A stretch of DNA of 64,000 nt from DATFVA01 sp963745945. GTDB taxonomy: Bacteria; Bacteroidota; Ignavibacteria; Ignavibacteriales; Ignavibacteriaceae. Numbering within the stretch: the first letter of the stretch is position 1; each line of letters begins with the position of its first letter. The stretch is taken from the NCBI GenBank assembly GCA_963745945.1, contig CAVUZG010000003.1, forward strand, positions 1 through 64,000. The letters run 5' to 3'. The notes under the pieces are model-generated. The model ran no database searches. It was not told the DNA's origin and saw only the letters and a list, made by a program, of their open reading frames with translations. A program made the translations under genes and the position numbers. Positions 31,018 to 40,904 of the stretch are shown here, one piece after another.

Positions 31018-31248
31018 ATGATTGAAAAAGTTTTAAAAGCGCTTGACCAAATGAGACCGTACCTGCAGGCAGATAACGGAGACGTAGAACTTATCGGGAT
31101 ATCAGAGGATAGAATTGTTACAGTAAGACTTACTGGCGCGTGTAAAGTTTGTCCTTTATCAGTTATGACGCTCCGTGCCGGCATTGAAAGATCACTTATG
31201 CGTGAAGTGCCAGAAATCAGAAGAGTCGAAGCAATCAGTGAGGTCTGA
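31018..31248 (+). CDS. NifU C-terminal-like Fe-S scaffold
   Basis: 76 aa from the ATG at 31018, preceded by AGGA at a good distance. An ATG nine bases upstream has no room for a ribosome-binding site. It is a stand-alone NifU/Nfu C-terminal domain: YLQADNGDVELI near the start and the cluster-binding GACKVCPLS (CxxC). It assembles or carries 4Fe-4S clusters. Its direct linkage to mrp supports an Fe-S transfer role. Confidence 0.92.
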   Translation: MIEKVLKALDQMRPYLQADNGDVELIGISEDRIVTVRLTGACKVCPLSVMTLRAGIERSLMREVPEIRRVEAISEV

Positions 31249-31303
31249 TTTTATCTCTTTCTCAATATATTTTTAGTATGTTTAAGCTAAAATTAAAAAT
31301 CGG

Positions 31304-32356
31304 ATGACTGAAAAAAACGTAAAACGAATTATAAGAACTTTAATCTGGATATCTGTAATAGTTTTACTTTTTGTTATCGTTTTTCTTCTCTCCGATATTT
31401 TCCTAATCCTTATTTTTTCTGTTCTGCTTGCCTTCATTTTTAATCCTGTTGTAGCAATACTTGAGAAAGAAGGTTTGAACAGGCTGACTTCCACGCTAAT
31501 TATTTTCAGCGCTACAGGCTTTCTGCTTTACCTTCTGCTTTCGTTCATCATACCAAAGTTTGTTGTTCAAATGGATCAACTGATGAATTCCTTAAAATCA
31601 TTTTCACTTCACGATCAGCTGGTGCAGTTAGAAACTGAAATATACCGGTTATTCCCATTCTTTAAAGTCGGTGAACTTTCTCAAAAAATTGAAGAATTCA
31701 TTTCATCACAGTTTGTTAATTCCTTCGATACTCTTTCTACACTGGTTTCAGGAATTGTTTCAGCTATTCTTCTTATAGTAATCATTCCCTTTATTACTTT
31801 CTTTCTTGTTAAAGACAGCAAAAAAATAATGAAGAATATTCTTCATGTTATTCCCAACAATTATTTCGAAATGTCTTACTGGATATTAAAAAAAGTTAGC
31901 CTCCAGCTTGGCAGGTTTGTCCGCGCATGGATTTTTGATGCTTCTTTTGTTGGAGTAACTATGGGAGTAGGGCTTTATTTTATCGGTGTTCATAACGCAC
32001 TGCCGCTTGGGGTAATCGCAGGACTCGGGCATCTCGTTCCTTATTTTGGCCCGGTGATTGGCGGTGTGCCGGCAATAATTATTTCCATTATACAAACCGG
32101 TGATTTATCTCAGGTACCATTTATCGTTCTGCTTGTTATTCTCACCTATGTAGCGGATAACGGGTTTGTACAGCCCTATGTGTTTTCAAAAAGTGTTGAT
32201 ATGCACCCGATAATAATTATACTCTTAATTATTGCCGGAAGCCAGTTGTTTGGTGTTTTAGGAATGCTGCTTGCAGTGCCAACGGCTTCAGTAGTTAAAA
32301 CTGCCGCTAAAGAAATTTATTTCGCTTTTAAGAATTACAAGATTGCAAGACTCTGA
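31304..32356 (+). CDS. AI-2E family (PerM/UPF0118) transporter
   Basis: 350 aa integral membrane protein. Hydrophobic segments cluster at about 15-60 and 60-85, then 140-170, and several after 205. The family's C-terminal signature region is recognisable in LGHLVPYFGPVIGGVPAII and in the closing GSQLFGVLGMLLAVPTASV block. Members export varied small molecules; some carry AI-2, others act in Na+/H+ exchange. The substrate is unknown here. It follows the NifU-like gene by 55 bp and is convergent with the next gene. Confidence 0.88.
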   Translation: MTEKNVKRIIRTLIWISVIVLLFVIVFLLSDIFLILIFSVLLAFIFNPVVAILEKEGLNRLTSTLIIFSATGFLLYLLLSFIIPKFVVQMDQLMNSLKSFSLHDQLVQLETEIYRLFPFFKVGELSQKIEEFISSQFVNSFDTLSTLVSGIVSAILLIVIIPFITFFLVKDSKKIMKNILHVIPNNYFEMSYWILKKVSLQLGRFVRAWIFDASFVGVTMGVGLYFIGVHNALPLGVIAGLGHLVPYFGPVIGGVPAIIISIIQTGDLSQVPFIVLLVILTYVADNGFVQPYVFSKSVDMHPIIIILLIIAGSQLFGVLGMLLAVPTASVVKTAAKEIYFAFKNYKIARL

Positions 32357-32397
32357 TTCAACTGTTGAATTGCTATATTGTTTTATAGTTACCAACC

Positions 32398-33423
32398 TTA
32401 TCTATTCAAAAGTGAATCTGCATTTATGTGAAAGATTTGTCTTTTTGGTGAATCAATATCTACGACATAATAAAGATCGTCAGGGTAATTATCGAAAGTG
32501 TAAATTTCACCCCCTTCAGGAAGTGAAATAGTCCTTAAAAGAGTAGATGTTATAGTACTGTAAATGAAAAATTTCCCAGGGTAATTTAGCGAACCTGAAT
32601 TAACCTCCAAAGCAGCTAAAATAACGTATTCACCCTTATCAGTAAAATATGGTGAAATTGCTCCTTCGTAAGATATATATGATGATCCTGTATCGTTATC
32701 AAAGTCATAGACTCTTAAATAACTTAATTTGTTTTTGTACGATTGAACAATTGCCTTTCCATTTCTACCTTTGTGTAGTTTATAGGCATCACACCCGGGA
32801 TAACCAAAAGCAGATAAACTATTGGTTTTAATTATATTATTTGTAATAGTTGAAAAGTAAATTATTTTATCTTCATTTAAATGTCTCGGTGTGTGAAGTG
32901 TATCTTCCAATACAAAATAAATAATCTCCTGATTGTGTGACAGAAATGCTTCTTCATTTAAAATATTACCCATTAGACCATTATTCGGGACAATCAACAA
33001 TGAATTGAAATTATCATTGGTCAAATCAAGAGAACTAAATTGGGCCTTATTATCCCATATGTCAGAAAAAAAATAAATTTTGTTATTTAAGTCGGAATAA
33101 ATAAAGCCACCATATAATCCCGATAACTTTTCTGGAATTTCTTTTACTTCTAAGGTCTTTAGATTATAAATTTCTGCGGGATTCTTGTAATAGGTAACGT
33201 ACATCCATTCTTGCTTACTATCCCAGCCTAATATGTAGATTTGTGAAAGTGTATCTATAAAGGTCTCCTTAGTCCCGGTTGAAAGATCTAATCGCCAAAT
33301 TGTGGACATATCTTGAAATAATGATGTATCACTAATGTCGGTGGAATAAAATACATAAGGCTGTGCATTAACAGCAATTGTAATTACAAAAACTAAAAGT
33401 AAACCTGATAGAATTCTTTTCAT
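32398..33423 (-). CDS. Secreted beta-propeller-like protein, unknown function
   Basis: 341 aa with a signal peptide (MKRILSGLLLVFVITIAVNAQ). The body is a series of short strands with repeated aromatic pairs (IWRLDLSTG, IYFFSDIWDN, KFFIYSTITSTLL), suggesting a TolB/WD-like propeller that reports no enzyme motif. There is no type IX sorting tail, so it probably remains periplasmic. It is AT-rich like its neighbours. It is separated by a 244-bp gap from the MoxR gene and convergent with the AI-2E permease. Confidence 0.5.
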   Translation of the reverse strand: MKRILSGLLLVFVITIAVNAQPYVFYSTDISDTSLFQDMSTIWRLDLSTGTKETFIDTLSQIYILGWDSKQEWMYVTYYKNPAEIYNLKTLEVKEIPEKLSGLYGGFIYSDLNNKIYFFSDIWDNKAQFSSLDLTNDNFNSLLIVPNNGLMGNILNEEAFLSHNQEIIYFVLEDTLHTPRHLNEDKIIYFSTITNNIIKTNSLSAFGYPGCDAYKLHKGRNGKAIVQSYKNKLSYLRVYDFDNDTGSSYISYEGAISPYFTDKGEYVILAALEVNSGSLNYPGKFFIYSTITSTLLRTISLPEGGEIYTFDNYPDDLYYVVDIDSPKRQIFHINADSLLNR

Positions 33424-33667
33424 TTGTTTTCCCTTTCAAGTTGTTTAATTCCCTTCCATAAACAACAGCAACCTAAACGAATTTAATTTAACTGGCAAGA
33501 AGAATCTTTAAAGGTAGAATTTTGCGGATTAGTGAACGGATTTTTTAGGAAAAAAGGTTTTATACCAAAATTTATTATTGTAAATCTGTTGTATTTATAA
33601 TGCTGAAACTGGAGATTGAAGACTGTGCACTGCATATCTCGCCCTACAGGCAAGACAAGCTGTAATT

Positions 33668-34663
33668 CTAACCCAGTTCTTTCACAAGCTTCTGTATTAC
33701 ATCAACAGAAGTAATTCCATCAGCTTCAGCACTGAAGTTTGTTATGATTCGATGACGTAAAACAGGAGTCATTGCAAATTTAACATCATCTATATTCGGG
33801 GTGTATCTTCCGTTTATAACTGCACGGGTTTTTGCAGCCATTATTAAATACTGTGAGGCTCGCGGTCCGGCACCCCATGTAATCCAGTCTTTTATAAATT
33901 GCGGGGAAGAACTATTTGTAGGACGTGTAAGATTAGCAGCTCTTACTGCAAACTCAATAACATTATCTGCAACAGGAACTCTTCTAACAAGATCCTGGAA
34001 TAAAATAATCTCTTCTGCAGAGACTACTTTTGAAAGTTCTGCTTTGTATTCACTTGTTGTTGTCTGTACAATTTTCTTTTCTTCTTCAAACGAAGGATAA
34101 TCCAGCCATAGATTAAACATAAACCTGTCTAGCTGTGCTTCTGGAAGCGGATAAGTTCCTTCCTGCTCAATAGGATTTTGCGTTGCAAGAACAAAAAATG
34201 GTTCGTCTAAAACTTTTGTAACTCCTGCAGTAGTTACCCTGTGTTCCTGCATCGCTTCTAAAAGTGCGGCTTGTGTTTTAGGAGGAGTTCTGTTTATTTC
34301 ATCAGCAAGAATAACATTTGCGAAAATTGGTCCTTCAACAAAACGGAAATTTCTTTTCTTTGAAAGCGGATCTTCTTCAACAAGTTCAGTTCCGGTAATA
34401 TCACTCGGCATTAAATCGGGAGTAAACTGGATGCGGCTGAATTTAAGATCCATAACTTCGGCAAGTGTTTTAATAAGGAGAGTTTTTGCCAGCCCGGGAA
34501 CGCCAACCAGCAGACAATGTCCGCGCGATAGAAGAGATATAAGCAGCTGCTCAATTATATCTTCCTGCCCGATAATTATTTTACCGATTTCCTGTTTGGT
34601 TTGTTTTACTTTTGCGTTCAGTTTTTCGGCTAACTGAACGTCACCTTCACTTGCTTCTTTCAA
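33668..34663 (-). CDS. MoxR-type AAA ATPase
   Basis: 331 aa. Chaperone-like ATPase of the MoxR branch. Walker A is GVPGLAKT, Walker B is ILADEINRTPPKTQAALLEAM (seen in part), sensor 1 is ATQNPIEQEGTYPLPEAQLDRF and a sensor 2 region follows. MoxR proteins normally act with DUF58 and VWA proteins encoded next to them. None is present here; instead it ends a run of prolyl isomerase genes (17 bp after surA-like). It may serve envelope protein maturation. Confidence 0.92.
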   Translation of the reverse strand: MKEASEGDVQLAEKLNAKVKQTKQEIGKIIIGQEDIIEQLLISLLSRGHCLLVGVPGLAKTLLIKTLAEVMDLKFSRIQFTPDLMPSDITGTELVEEDPLSKKRNFRFVEGPIFANVILADEINRTPPKTQAALLEAMQEHRVTTAGVTKVLDEPFFVLATQNPIEQEGTYPLPEAQLDRFMFNLWLDYPSFEEEKKIVQTTTSEYKAELSKVVSAEEIILFQDLVRRVPVADNVIEFAVRAANLTRPTNSSSPQFIKDWITWGAGPRASQYLIMAAKTRAVINGRYTPNIDDVKFAMTPVLRHRIITNFSAEADGITSVDVIQKLVKELG

Positions 34664-34680
34664 ATTTAAAATCCTTTTAT

Positions 34681-35952
34681 TTACAACCTGATATCGTAAT
34701 AAATTTTTCCTTTAAGACTTTCAATCCACTCCTGGTATTTCTTCTGTTTCTTGTATTCATCGGCAAGCTTTTTAATATCGGCATAATCCTTATCCAGATC
34801 AGGGGCATGCTGCGCCGTTCTTTCTTCAAGATAGATTATATGGTAGCCATAACTTCCGGAAGAGTATTCATATCTTTTGGGGAAACTGATCTCCCCGACT
34901 TTAAGTTTAGAAACAACGTCAAGAACACTTTTATCAAGCTGATTTATATAAAAAGTTCCGAGCTCACCGCCGAACGGAGCGGTATCTTCATCGTCGCTGT
35001 ATTTTTTTGCATAATAAGCAAAAGTGCTGTCACCTTTAACAATACTGTCTCTTACTGCTGTCAGGAAGTCAATCGTTTTCAAATCCGCATTTTCATCAGC
35101 TTTAATTTTAATAAGTATATGTCTGGTGTGAATCGATTCACCTCTTTTTTCAATAAGCTGAATGATATGAAAACCCACAGGTGATTCTACCACGCCTGAA
35201 ATTTCACCCGGCTGAAGAGCATAGGCTGCAGATTCAAATTCAGGATAGAAAACACCTTTCTTAACAAATCCAAGATCACCGCCTTCTTTTGCGCTGCCGG
35301 GATCTTCAGAATATTTCTTTGCCATCTCTGCAAAGTCTGCACCGTTTTTAATTGAATCAAGAATTGCTTGTGCAAACTCCCGGGATTTTTCCTTTGCTTC
35401 CTCTGAAGTTTTAGGTGACCTGAAGATGTGGGCAATCTTAACTTTTTCGGGAATTACACCAAGACTGTCTTTATAGGTTTTAAAAAATTCTTCAACATCT
35501 CTTCTCGTAGCCTCCACAGTACCGAAATTTTTCTCACGAAGTTTCTGAACCATAAGGTTTTTTCTTACATCATCTCTCAATTCTCTTTTTATTTTTTCTA
35601 TACTCATTCCGTAAACCTGTTCAACACGCTCCTTAGATCCATACTGCTGAATAAATAATTGTATCTGGTAATCAATTCTTTTATCAACTTCATCATCGGT
35701 AACTTCAATTGAATCAAGATTGGCCTGGGCATAAGCAAGTTTCTCTTCAATCATAGAGTTAAGAGTCTGCTTTCTTAAAGCAGGTGAATCGGGAGAAACA
35801 CCGTACCTTGAGGCAAGGAGATTAGTCTGGAAATCAAGTTCACTTTCTGTAATAATTTCATTATCAACAACTGCAACAACCTTGTCAAGTACTTCCTGGG
35901 CATATCCCAAACCCGCCAGGAAAATGAACACAACCAAAATCTTAAATTTCAT
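34681..35952 (-). CDS. SurA-like periplasmic peptidyl-prolyl isomerase
   Basis: 423 aa. Signal peptide ending GLGYAQ, then a SurA N-terminal domain (EVLDKVVAVVDNEIITESEL) and two parvulin (PpiC) domains. The first starts near KIAHIFRSPKTSEEA with the YSEDPGSAKEGGDLGFVKKG signature. The second starts at HTRHILIKI with DTAPFGGELG. It chaperones outer-membrane proteins through the periplasm. It lies 7 bp after the preceding isomerase gene in a likely four-gene operon. Confidence 0.9.
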   Translation of the reverse strand: MKFKILVVFIFLAGLGYAQEVLDKVVAVVDNEIITESELDFQTNLLASRYGVSPDSPALRKQTLNSMIEEKLAYAQANLDSIEVTDDEVDKRIDYQIQLFIQQYGSKERVEQVYGMSIEKIKRELRDDVRKNLMVQKLREKNFGTVEATRRDVEEFFKTYKDSLGVIPEKVKIAHIFRSPKTSEEAKEKSREFAQAILDSIKNGADFAEMAKKYSEDPGSAKEGGDLGFVKKGVFYPEFESAAYALQPGEISGVVESPVGFHIIQLIEKRGESIHTRHILIKIKADENADLKTIDFLTAVRDSIVKGDSTFAYYAKKYSDDEDTAPFGGELGTFYINQLDKSVLDVVSKLKVGEISFPKRYEYSSGSYGYHIIYLEERTAQHAPDLDKDYADIKKLADEYKKQKKYQEWIESLKGKIYYDIRL

Positions 35953-35959
35953 TATACAC

Positions 35960-36812
35960 CTATTTAACTTCTATATCATTTTTTGAATATAATTCTTTAA
36001 CATAATTTTTAATGAACTGTTCCTTCTTCAACGCCATAAACCTGTTTCGGACTAATTCATTAATAATTTCCAACGGCGGAATAGCTTCCTTTATCATATT
36101 TCTGAATAAGTTGAACAACATAAAAATTACCGGTGCCGTCGTTAATAACAATACTGATTTCACCTGCCTGTAGTTCCCTTAATGCACGAATCAGATCGGC
36201 AGGCTGTACTTCATACTCATAAACAAGATGCGAGTTTTCTTTGTACACAATATTGGAATCAGCTTGAAATGCTTCAACTGATTTTTCCCAGTTGCTGTCA
36301 AAAGCTTTGTTCCTGAACTCAATCGCTTTATCCTCGTCATCAAACTCAATCAGGTTTATCAGGAAGGCATTGTGAAATAACCTGAAATTATCTTTATTTT
36401 TCTCGTAGTAATCTTTTACTTCAGCGGGTTCAATAGTAATTTTTTCCTCTTCAAATAATTTATTTATCAGAAATGTTACAGCAAGCTGTTTTTCCGATTC
36501 ATTTTTTACACGAAGAAAATTTTTGTCTTTTAGAATTCCGGAATTTTCTGCTTGCTGGAACAGCAGTTCTTTATCAATCCAGTTTCTTACAATCTCATTC
36601 CTGTAAAAATTTCTCGATGAACTGGAATCAATTGCAGCAGCCAGATCTTCACTTGTGAAATATGAATCATTGACCCTTGCTATAAATTCTTTTTTAGGTG
36701 ATTCTTTACCGCAGCCGTTTAAAACGACCGCGGCAGTAAGAATCAAAAGAAATATATTATTGCTGATCTTTAAATGCTTCTTCAAGTTTATCGTAATAAA
36801 GTTGAGGATCAT
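35960..36812 (-). CDS. SurA_N/PpiC-type lipoprotein, frameshifted near the C-terminus
   Basis: About 283 aa after correction. A lipobox ...AAVVLNGC gives a lipid-anchored protein with a SurA-like N-terminal chaperone region (ARVNDSYFTSEDLAAAI, IVRNWIDKELLFQQAEN) and a degenerate PpiC-like part (LQAGEISIVINDGTGNFYVVQLIQK). The frame breaks at 36086-36089. Removing one base joins QKYDKG to AIPPLEIINELVRNR and the true end EVK at 35960. The first ATG (36812) overlaps the upstream gene by 56 bp; a TTG at 36785 is an alternative start. Confidence 0.75.
36086..36089. other. Frameshift site in the PpiC-type lipoprotein gene
   Basis: The minus strand reads GATAAAGGAAGCTATTCC. One base fewer in GGAAGC connects both halves into one reading frame that continues for 43 further residues. 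Confidence 0.7.
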
Positions 36813-38739
36813 ACCTCTTTTTCAGGCTCTCAATGTAATTATGTTCCAGGGTCTTTGATTCATTTTCCTGGTAAGCACCTGAAACTTCTGCTTTTGCTTC
36901 CTCAAATGATTTCTGATGAGAAGGATCTTTTTCAATTAGTTTTACAATTGAGTAACCACCAGCATACGCAAATGGTTCTGAATATGAACCCGGCTTTGTG
37001 AGTAATTCATTTGTTTTAGTTGCAAGAGGAGAATAGGTTACTGCTACTAATCCGTAGTTGCCTGATTTTTTCTTCATATCAGGACGCTCTGTATAAGCAG
37101 CGGCCAGCGAATCAAAATCGGCTCCGTTTTGCAAATCTTTGTAATAAACATGTATTAACGAATCATTCTTTGAGTATATCTCGCTGAAGTTTAGCCTGTC
37201 TGGCCATACATATTTATCTTTTGTCTTCTCATAGTAATTATAAAGTTTTGAACTGTCAGCATTAATTTTGCTCCATACTTCATCATCCTGAAGTTTGAAA
37301 ACAAAAATTCCGTTTTTATAATCATCCATAAGTGACGCAAACTCTGCATCATTTTCGTCAAGGTGTAATGCAGCAACTTCAAGCAAACTATCACCTGCAA
37401 CTTTTTCTATAGAAGCGTCGAGAATATTTTTATCAATCATTCTGTTCATAAACTGACGTTCCGAATTCATTCTATCAATAACAGTTGACACATTAACAGC
37501 TTTATCCTTATCATAAGTGAATAAGGGCTTATCCTTTAGTTCATCATAATTTTTAATTGTTCCGCCAACCCTGATTGAATCAGCATTCTGAAGCACGTTA
37601 TTGTATGTATCCTGATTAATTTTGAATCCATATTTATTTTTCAGACTACTGACAAGCGAATCATATTCCGCCTGGTATCTTGTCTGCTTGAACATTTTTT
37701 CAAGTTCTTCTTTGTCTTCATCAAAAGTGGGGTAGGGTTTTTGATCAGTAAGTTTTATGATATGAAAACCAAAGTTAGTCTGTACTATATCGGATATTTG
37801 TCCGGGTTTAAGATTGAATGCAGCTTCATCAAATTCTTTCACCATCATTCTCCTGCTGAAATATCCAAGATCCCCGCCGTTTTTCTTGGAGCCTGTATCA
37901 TCAGAATATTCTTCAGCAAGTTTTGCAAAATCTTCACCATTTTTCAATTTCTGCATAACAGTATCAATTTTCGCTCTTGCATAAGCAGTATCAACTTTTC
38001 CTTCAGGATTATTATAGTTTACAAGTATGTGACTTGCTTTAATCTGCGGAATACGTTCTCTTTTATCTGTTACTTTTATTAAGTGATAACCATATCTCGT
38101 GTGAACAACTGAAGGATAAACACTATCCACGGGGGTTGCGTATGCTGCATCTTCAAATTCAGGAGGTAATATTCCTGCAGTCACATAATATATATCGCCG
38201 CCTATATTTTTAGAATAAGTATCATCCGAATATTTTTTAACCATATCGCTGAAGCTGGCACCATGTTTTATACTATCCAGTATTGTTTCTGCCAGTTTTT
38301 TAGCAGCTGCGTCGCCGGTTGAATCGGGCCTTATCATAAGGTGACTAACTCTTAATTCAAACTTCCTTCTATCATAGAGTTTTTCTAATCCGGGTTCAAC
38401 TATCTGTTTTTCAAGAATATAAGAAACACCCACTTTCTTTTTATAATCCTGTAATTCCTGAGTTAATTCAGGGTTGGTATCATAACCGCGTACGTAAGCA
38501 TCTCTCAGTTTCATCTTGAAATTAACATATAGATCCAGAAAATTTTTCAGTTGTGAAAGACTGTCTTTCTTAGCATTTTCATAATTTCCGGTATTCTTAG
38601 CATACATCTGTTCAAATTCATGCATCTTTATCTGTTCATCATCAAATTTTGCTACGACTATATCAGCATGTTTAGGAGCACATGAACTGAGAATAAGCGA
38701 AACCAAAACAACAAGTGGTAAAATGACCCTTCGGAACAT
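36757..38739 (-). CDS. Peptidyl-prolyl isomerase lipoprotein with tandem parvulin domains
   Basis: 660 aa. The lipobox SLILSSC is at about residues 14-20. A SurA-type N-terminal region is followed by two intact parvulin domains (LRVSHLMIRPDSTG.. and IKASHILVNYNNPEG.., with SDDTGSKKNGGDLGYFSRR) and a third, more degenerate one near the C-terminus (YSPLATKTNELLTKPGS). It probably assists folding of outer-membrane or secreted proteins. It heads the run of isomerase genes that ends with moxR. Confidence 0.88.
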   Translation of the reverse strand: MFRRVILPLVVLVSLILSSCAPKHADIVVAKFDDEQIKMHEFEQMYAKNTGNYENAKKDSLSQLKNFLDLYVNFKMKLRDAYVRGYDTNPELTQELQDYKKKVGVSYILEKQIVEPGLEKLYDRRKFELRVSHLMIRPDSTGDAAAKKLAETILDSIKHGASFSDMVKKYSDDTYSKNIGGDIYYVTAGILPPEFEDAAYATPVDSVYPSVVHTRYGYHLIKVTDKRERIPQIKASHILVNYNNPEGKVDTAYARAKIDTVMQKLKNGEDFAKLAEEYSDDTGSKKNGGDLGYFSRRMMVKEFDEAAFNLKPGQISDIVQTNFGFHIIKLTDQKPYPTFDEDKEELEKMFKQTRYQAEYDSLVSSLKNKYGFKINQDTYNNVLQNADSIRVGGTIKNYDELKDKPLFTYDKDKAVNVSTVIDRMNSERQFMNRMIDKNILDASIEKVAGDSLLEVAALHLDENDAEFASLMDDYKNGIFVFKLQDDEVWSKINADSSKLYNYYEKTKDKYVWPDRLNFSEIYSKNDSLIHVYYKDLQNGADFDSLAAAYTERPDMKKKSGNYGLVAVTYSPLATKTNELLTKPGSYSEPFAYAGGYSIVKLIEKDPSHQKSFEEAKAEVSGAYQENESKTLEHNYIESLKKRYDPQLYYDKLEEAFKDQQ

Positions 38740-38854
38740 CGAGTATTTCTCCTTATTTTTATATAAATATCAATTTAGCCGTTAATTTTATCCATAGGCG
38801 GTTTGAAAATCAAGGTAAACCGATATGGTTAATCAACAATTATTTCTGTTAATC

Positions 38855-40867
38855 CTACTTTGCCAGTGTAATTTTTATTGCCTTAAATGTTGAACCGGAG
38901 TTCAATCTGACAATGTAAACTCCACTCGAAAGTTCATTTGCATTAAGTGTATATGAGTAATTTCCTGCTTCTTTAAATTCATCGGATAATACTTTTACCT
39001 GGTTTCCCAGTATATCGTATAAAATAAGCTTAACCCTGGATGAATTGGGAACAGAATAACTAATTCTTGTTGATGGATTGAAAGGATTTGGATAATTCTG
39101 CTCAAGAACAAAATCAGAAGCAAGCGGAACATCAACGGTTACCTCACTACTGTATGTAAATTTACCATCAAAATCCATTTGCTTTAGTCTGTATGTGGCC
39201 AATCCTTTTGCACTGTTTCTATCAATAAAAGAATAATTAGTTGGTGTGGTTATCGTTCCGTTTCCTTCAACAAAGCCAATGGTTTTAAAATCATTTTCCG
39301 CAGTTTTTTTCTCAATTTCAAATCCGCGGTTATTTTTTTCAGTAGCCGTCATCCATTCAAGATTTACATTTCCGTTTATTACTTTTGCTGTAAAGGATTC
39401 AAGCTCAACAGGTGTGGGAAAATAATTTATAGCAGCAAGAGCATCCAGTATTCCCCAGCCGTTAAGATTATCGGGATTTGTATTTTGTGATGCTGTATTT
39501 CTCATTGCATCTCTTACCTGCATTGCGTTAAGACCGGGATTAGCGCAAAGAATTAGCGCTGCAACTCCGGCAGAAAGCGGGCAGCTGAATGATGTACCAC
39601 TTGCGGAAGAGTAATTATGATCGTTATAAGGTGAAGCAACAACATTCCCTTCTCCTAAAGCCATAATATCAGGTTTAATTCTTCCATCTACCGTTGGACC
39701 AACACTGCTAAAACTTGCTCTGCTACCGGAATAATCCACTGCCCCGACGGCAATAACACTATCACCATCGGCAGGTCCGCCAAGTGTATTGTGCGAAGAA
39801 TTATATCCATCATTACTGGCTGAGTTTACTACTACTATACCAACCGAAGCCGCATAATCAGCTCCATTCGTTACAACGGTGGTGTTTCCATCCATATCCA
39901 TCCAGGTATAACTGGGCCATGGTGGATCAAACGCAAGATAGCTGAGAGATGTTGATGTGACATCTACTCCAATGCTGTCAGCCCATTCAAAGGCTGCTAT
40001 CCAGTTATCTTCTTCAATCGGGGTTTCACTATCGGTATTTTCTGTTTTAGCAAGAATATAGTTTGAGCTAAATGCCGGACCAATCAGATTACCCGGAGCG
40101 TATCCACCAATTGTGGAAAGAGTTTCTGTACCGTGTGAACCATCACCGGAATCTGCCTGATTACCAACATTCGGATCATTATTTACAAAATCCCATGCCG
40201 CAATAATATTCATTGAAAGAAACGCATCATGACTAAGTCTGCTGAAGCCTGCATCCATAAGGCAAATTGTAACTCCCTGCCCGGTAAATCCTAAATCATG
40301 AACAGCCGGAACATTTATTTGCTGCATTTCGTCATACGATGAGCCATAATTAAGACTGTGAATGCTTTCAGGTTGATCTGATTTTTGAAGCTGATTAGAC
40401 ATTTCGTTGATATTCGGAGTTGGTTGATATCCCTTTTTCAATTTGTAAACAACATCAAGTTTTTTAACAAAGGGCAAAGCTACAATTTCATTCACTTGAT
40501 TTGTATTCACCAAACCGCTAACAGCATTCAGCCATTTCGATGGCCATTTTACCTGCATACCCAATGATTTAAGCTGGGAAATATAAGATGTGCTAACGGG
40601 GATATCTCTCATTGTTATTGGTGATTCTCCCATTGCTTTTTCCCTTCTCTTAAGTGATTTCTCACTTACAACCAGCAGCGGGTTGCTGAAATAAACATCA
40701 GTATTATTTCCCTTGTCAGTAAAATATACCCACACTAAAATTTCTTCATTTGTTGCAGCACCGCTGATTTTAGATTCCAGCGCTGAAGATATTTTATTTA
40801 TCGGCTGCTGGCCAAATATTGTGGCATACATACACAACAAAAACATTGGTAAAAATATTTTTTTCAT
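38855..40867 (-). CDS. Secreted S8 subtilisin-like peptidase with type IX sorting tail
   Basis: 670 aa from the ATG at 40867, chosen for the GGAG site 7 nt upstream and the signal peptide MKKIFLPMFLLCMYATIFGQ. The catalytic triad is visible as D205 (CLMDAGFS), H245 (GSHGTE) and S426 (SGTSFSCP). The C-terminal 80 residues form a Por secretion tail (FVLEQNYPNPFNPSTRISY ... SSGVYIVRLNSG). The protein is therefore predicted to cross the outer membrane by the type IX system. It is a single gene between metG and the isomerase operon. Confidence 0.93.
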   Translation of the reverse strand: MKKIFLPMFLLCMYATIFGQQPINKISSALESKISGAATNEEILVWVYFTDKGNNTDVYFSNPLLVVSEKSLKRREKAMGESPITMRDIPVSTSYISQLKSLGMQVKWPSKWLNAVSGLVNTNQVNEIVALPFVKKLDVVYKLKKGYQPTPNINEMSNQLQKSDQPESIHSLNYGSSYDEMQQINVPAVHDLGFTGQGVTICLMDAGFSRLSHDAFLSMNIIAAWDFVNNDPNVGNQADSGDGSHGTETLSTIGGYAPGNLIGPAFSSNYILAKTENTDSETPIEEDNWIAAFEWADSIGVDVTSTSLSYLAFDPPWPSYTWMDMDGNTTVVTNGADYAASVGIVVVNSASNDGYNSSHNTLGGPADGDSVIAVGAVDYSGSRASFSSVGPTVDGRIKPDIMALGEGNVVASPYNDHNYSSASGTSFSCPLSAGVAALILCANPGLNAMQVRDAMRNTASQNTNPDNLNGWGILDALAAINYFPTPVELESFTAKVINGNVNLEWMTATEKNNRGFEIEKKTAENDFKTIGFVEGNGTITTPTNYSFIDRNSAKGLATYRLKQMDFDGKFTYSSEVTVDVPLASDFVLEQNYPNPFNPSTRISYSVPNSSRVKLILYDILGNQVKVLSDEFKEAGNYSYTLNANELSSGVYIVRLNSGSTFKAIKITLAK

Positions 40868-40904
40868 CTTAGATCTCCGAAAAAATTGAAACAATTATTT
40901 AAAA

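Noticed and set aside
36757..36812. Gene overlap of 56 bp as evidence for a fused isomerase
   Set aside because: The frames differ and the second gene has its own lipobox, so two separate lipoproteins are more likely.
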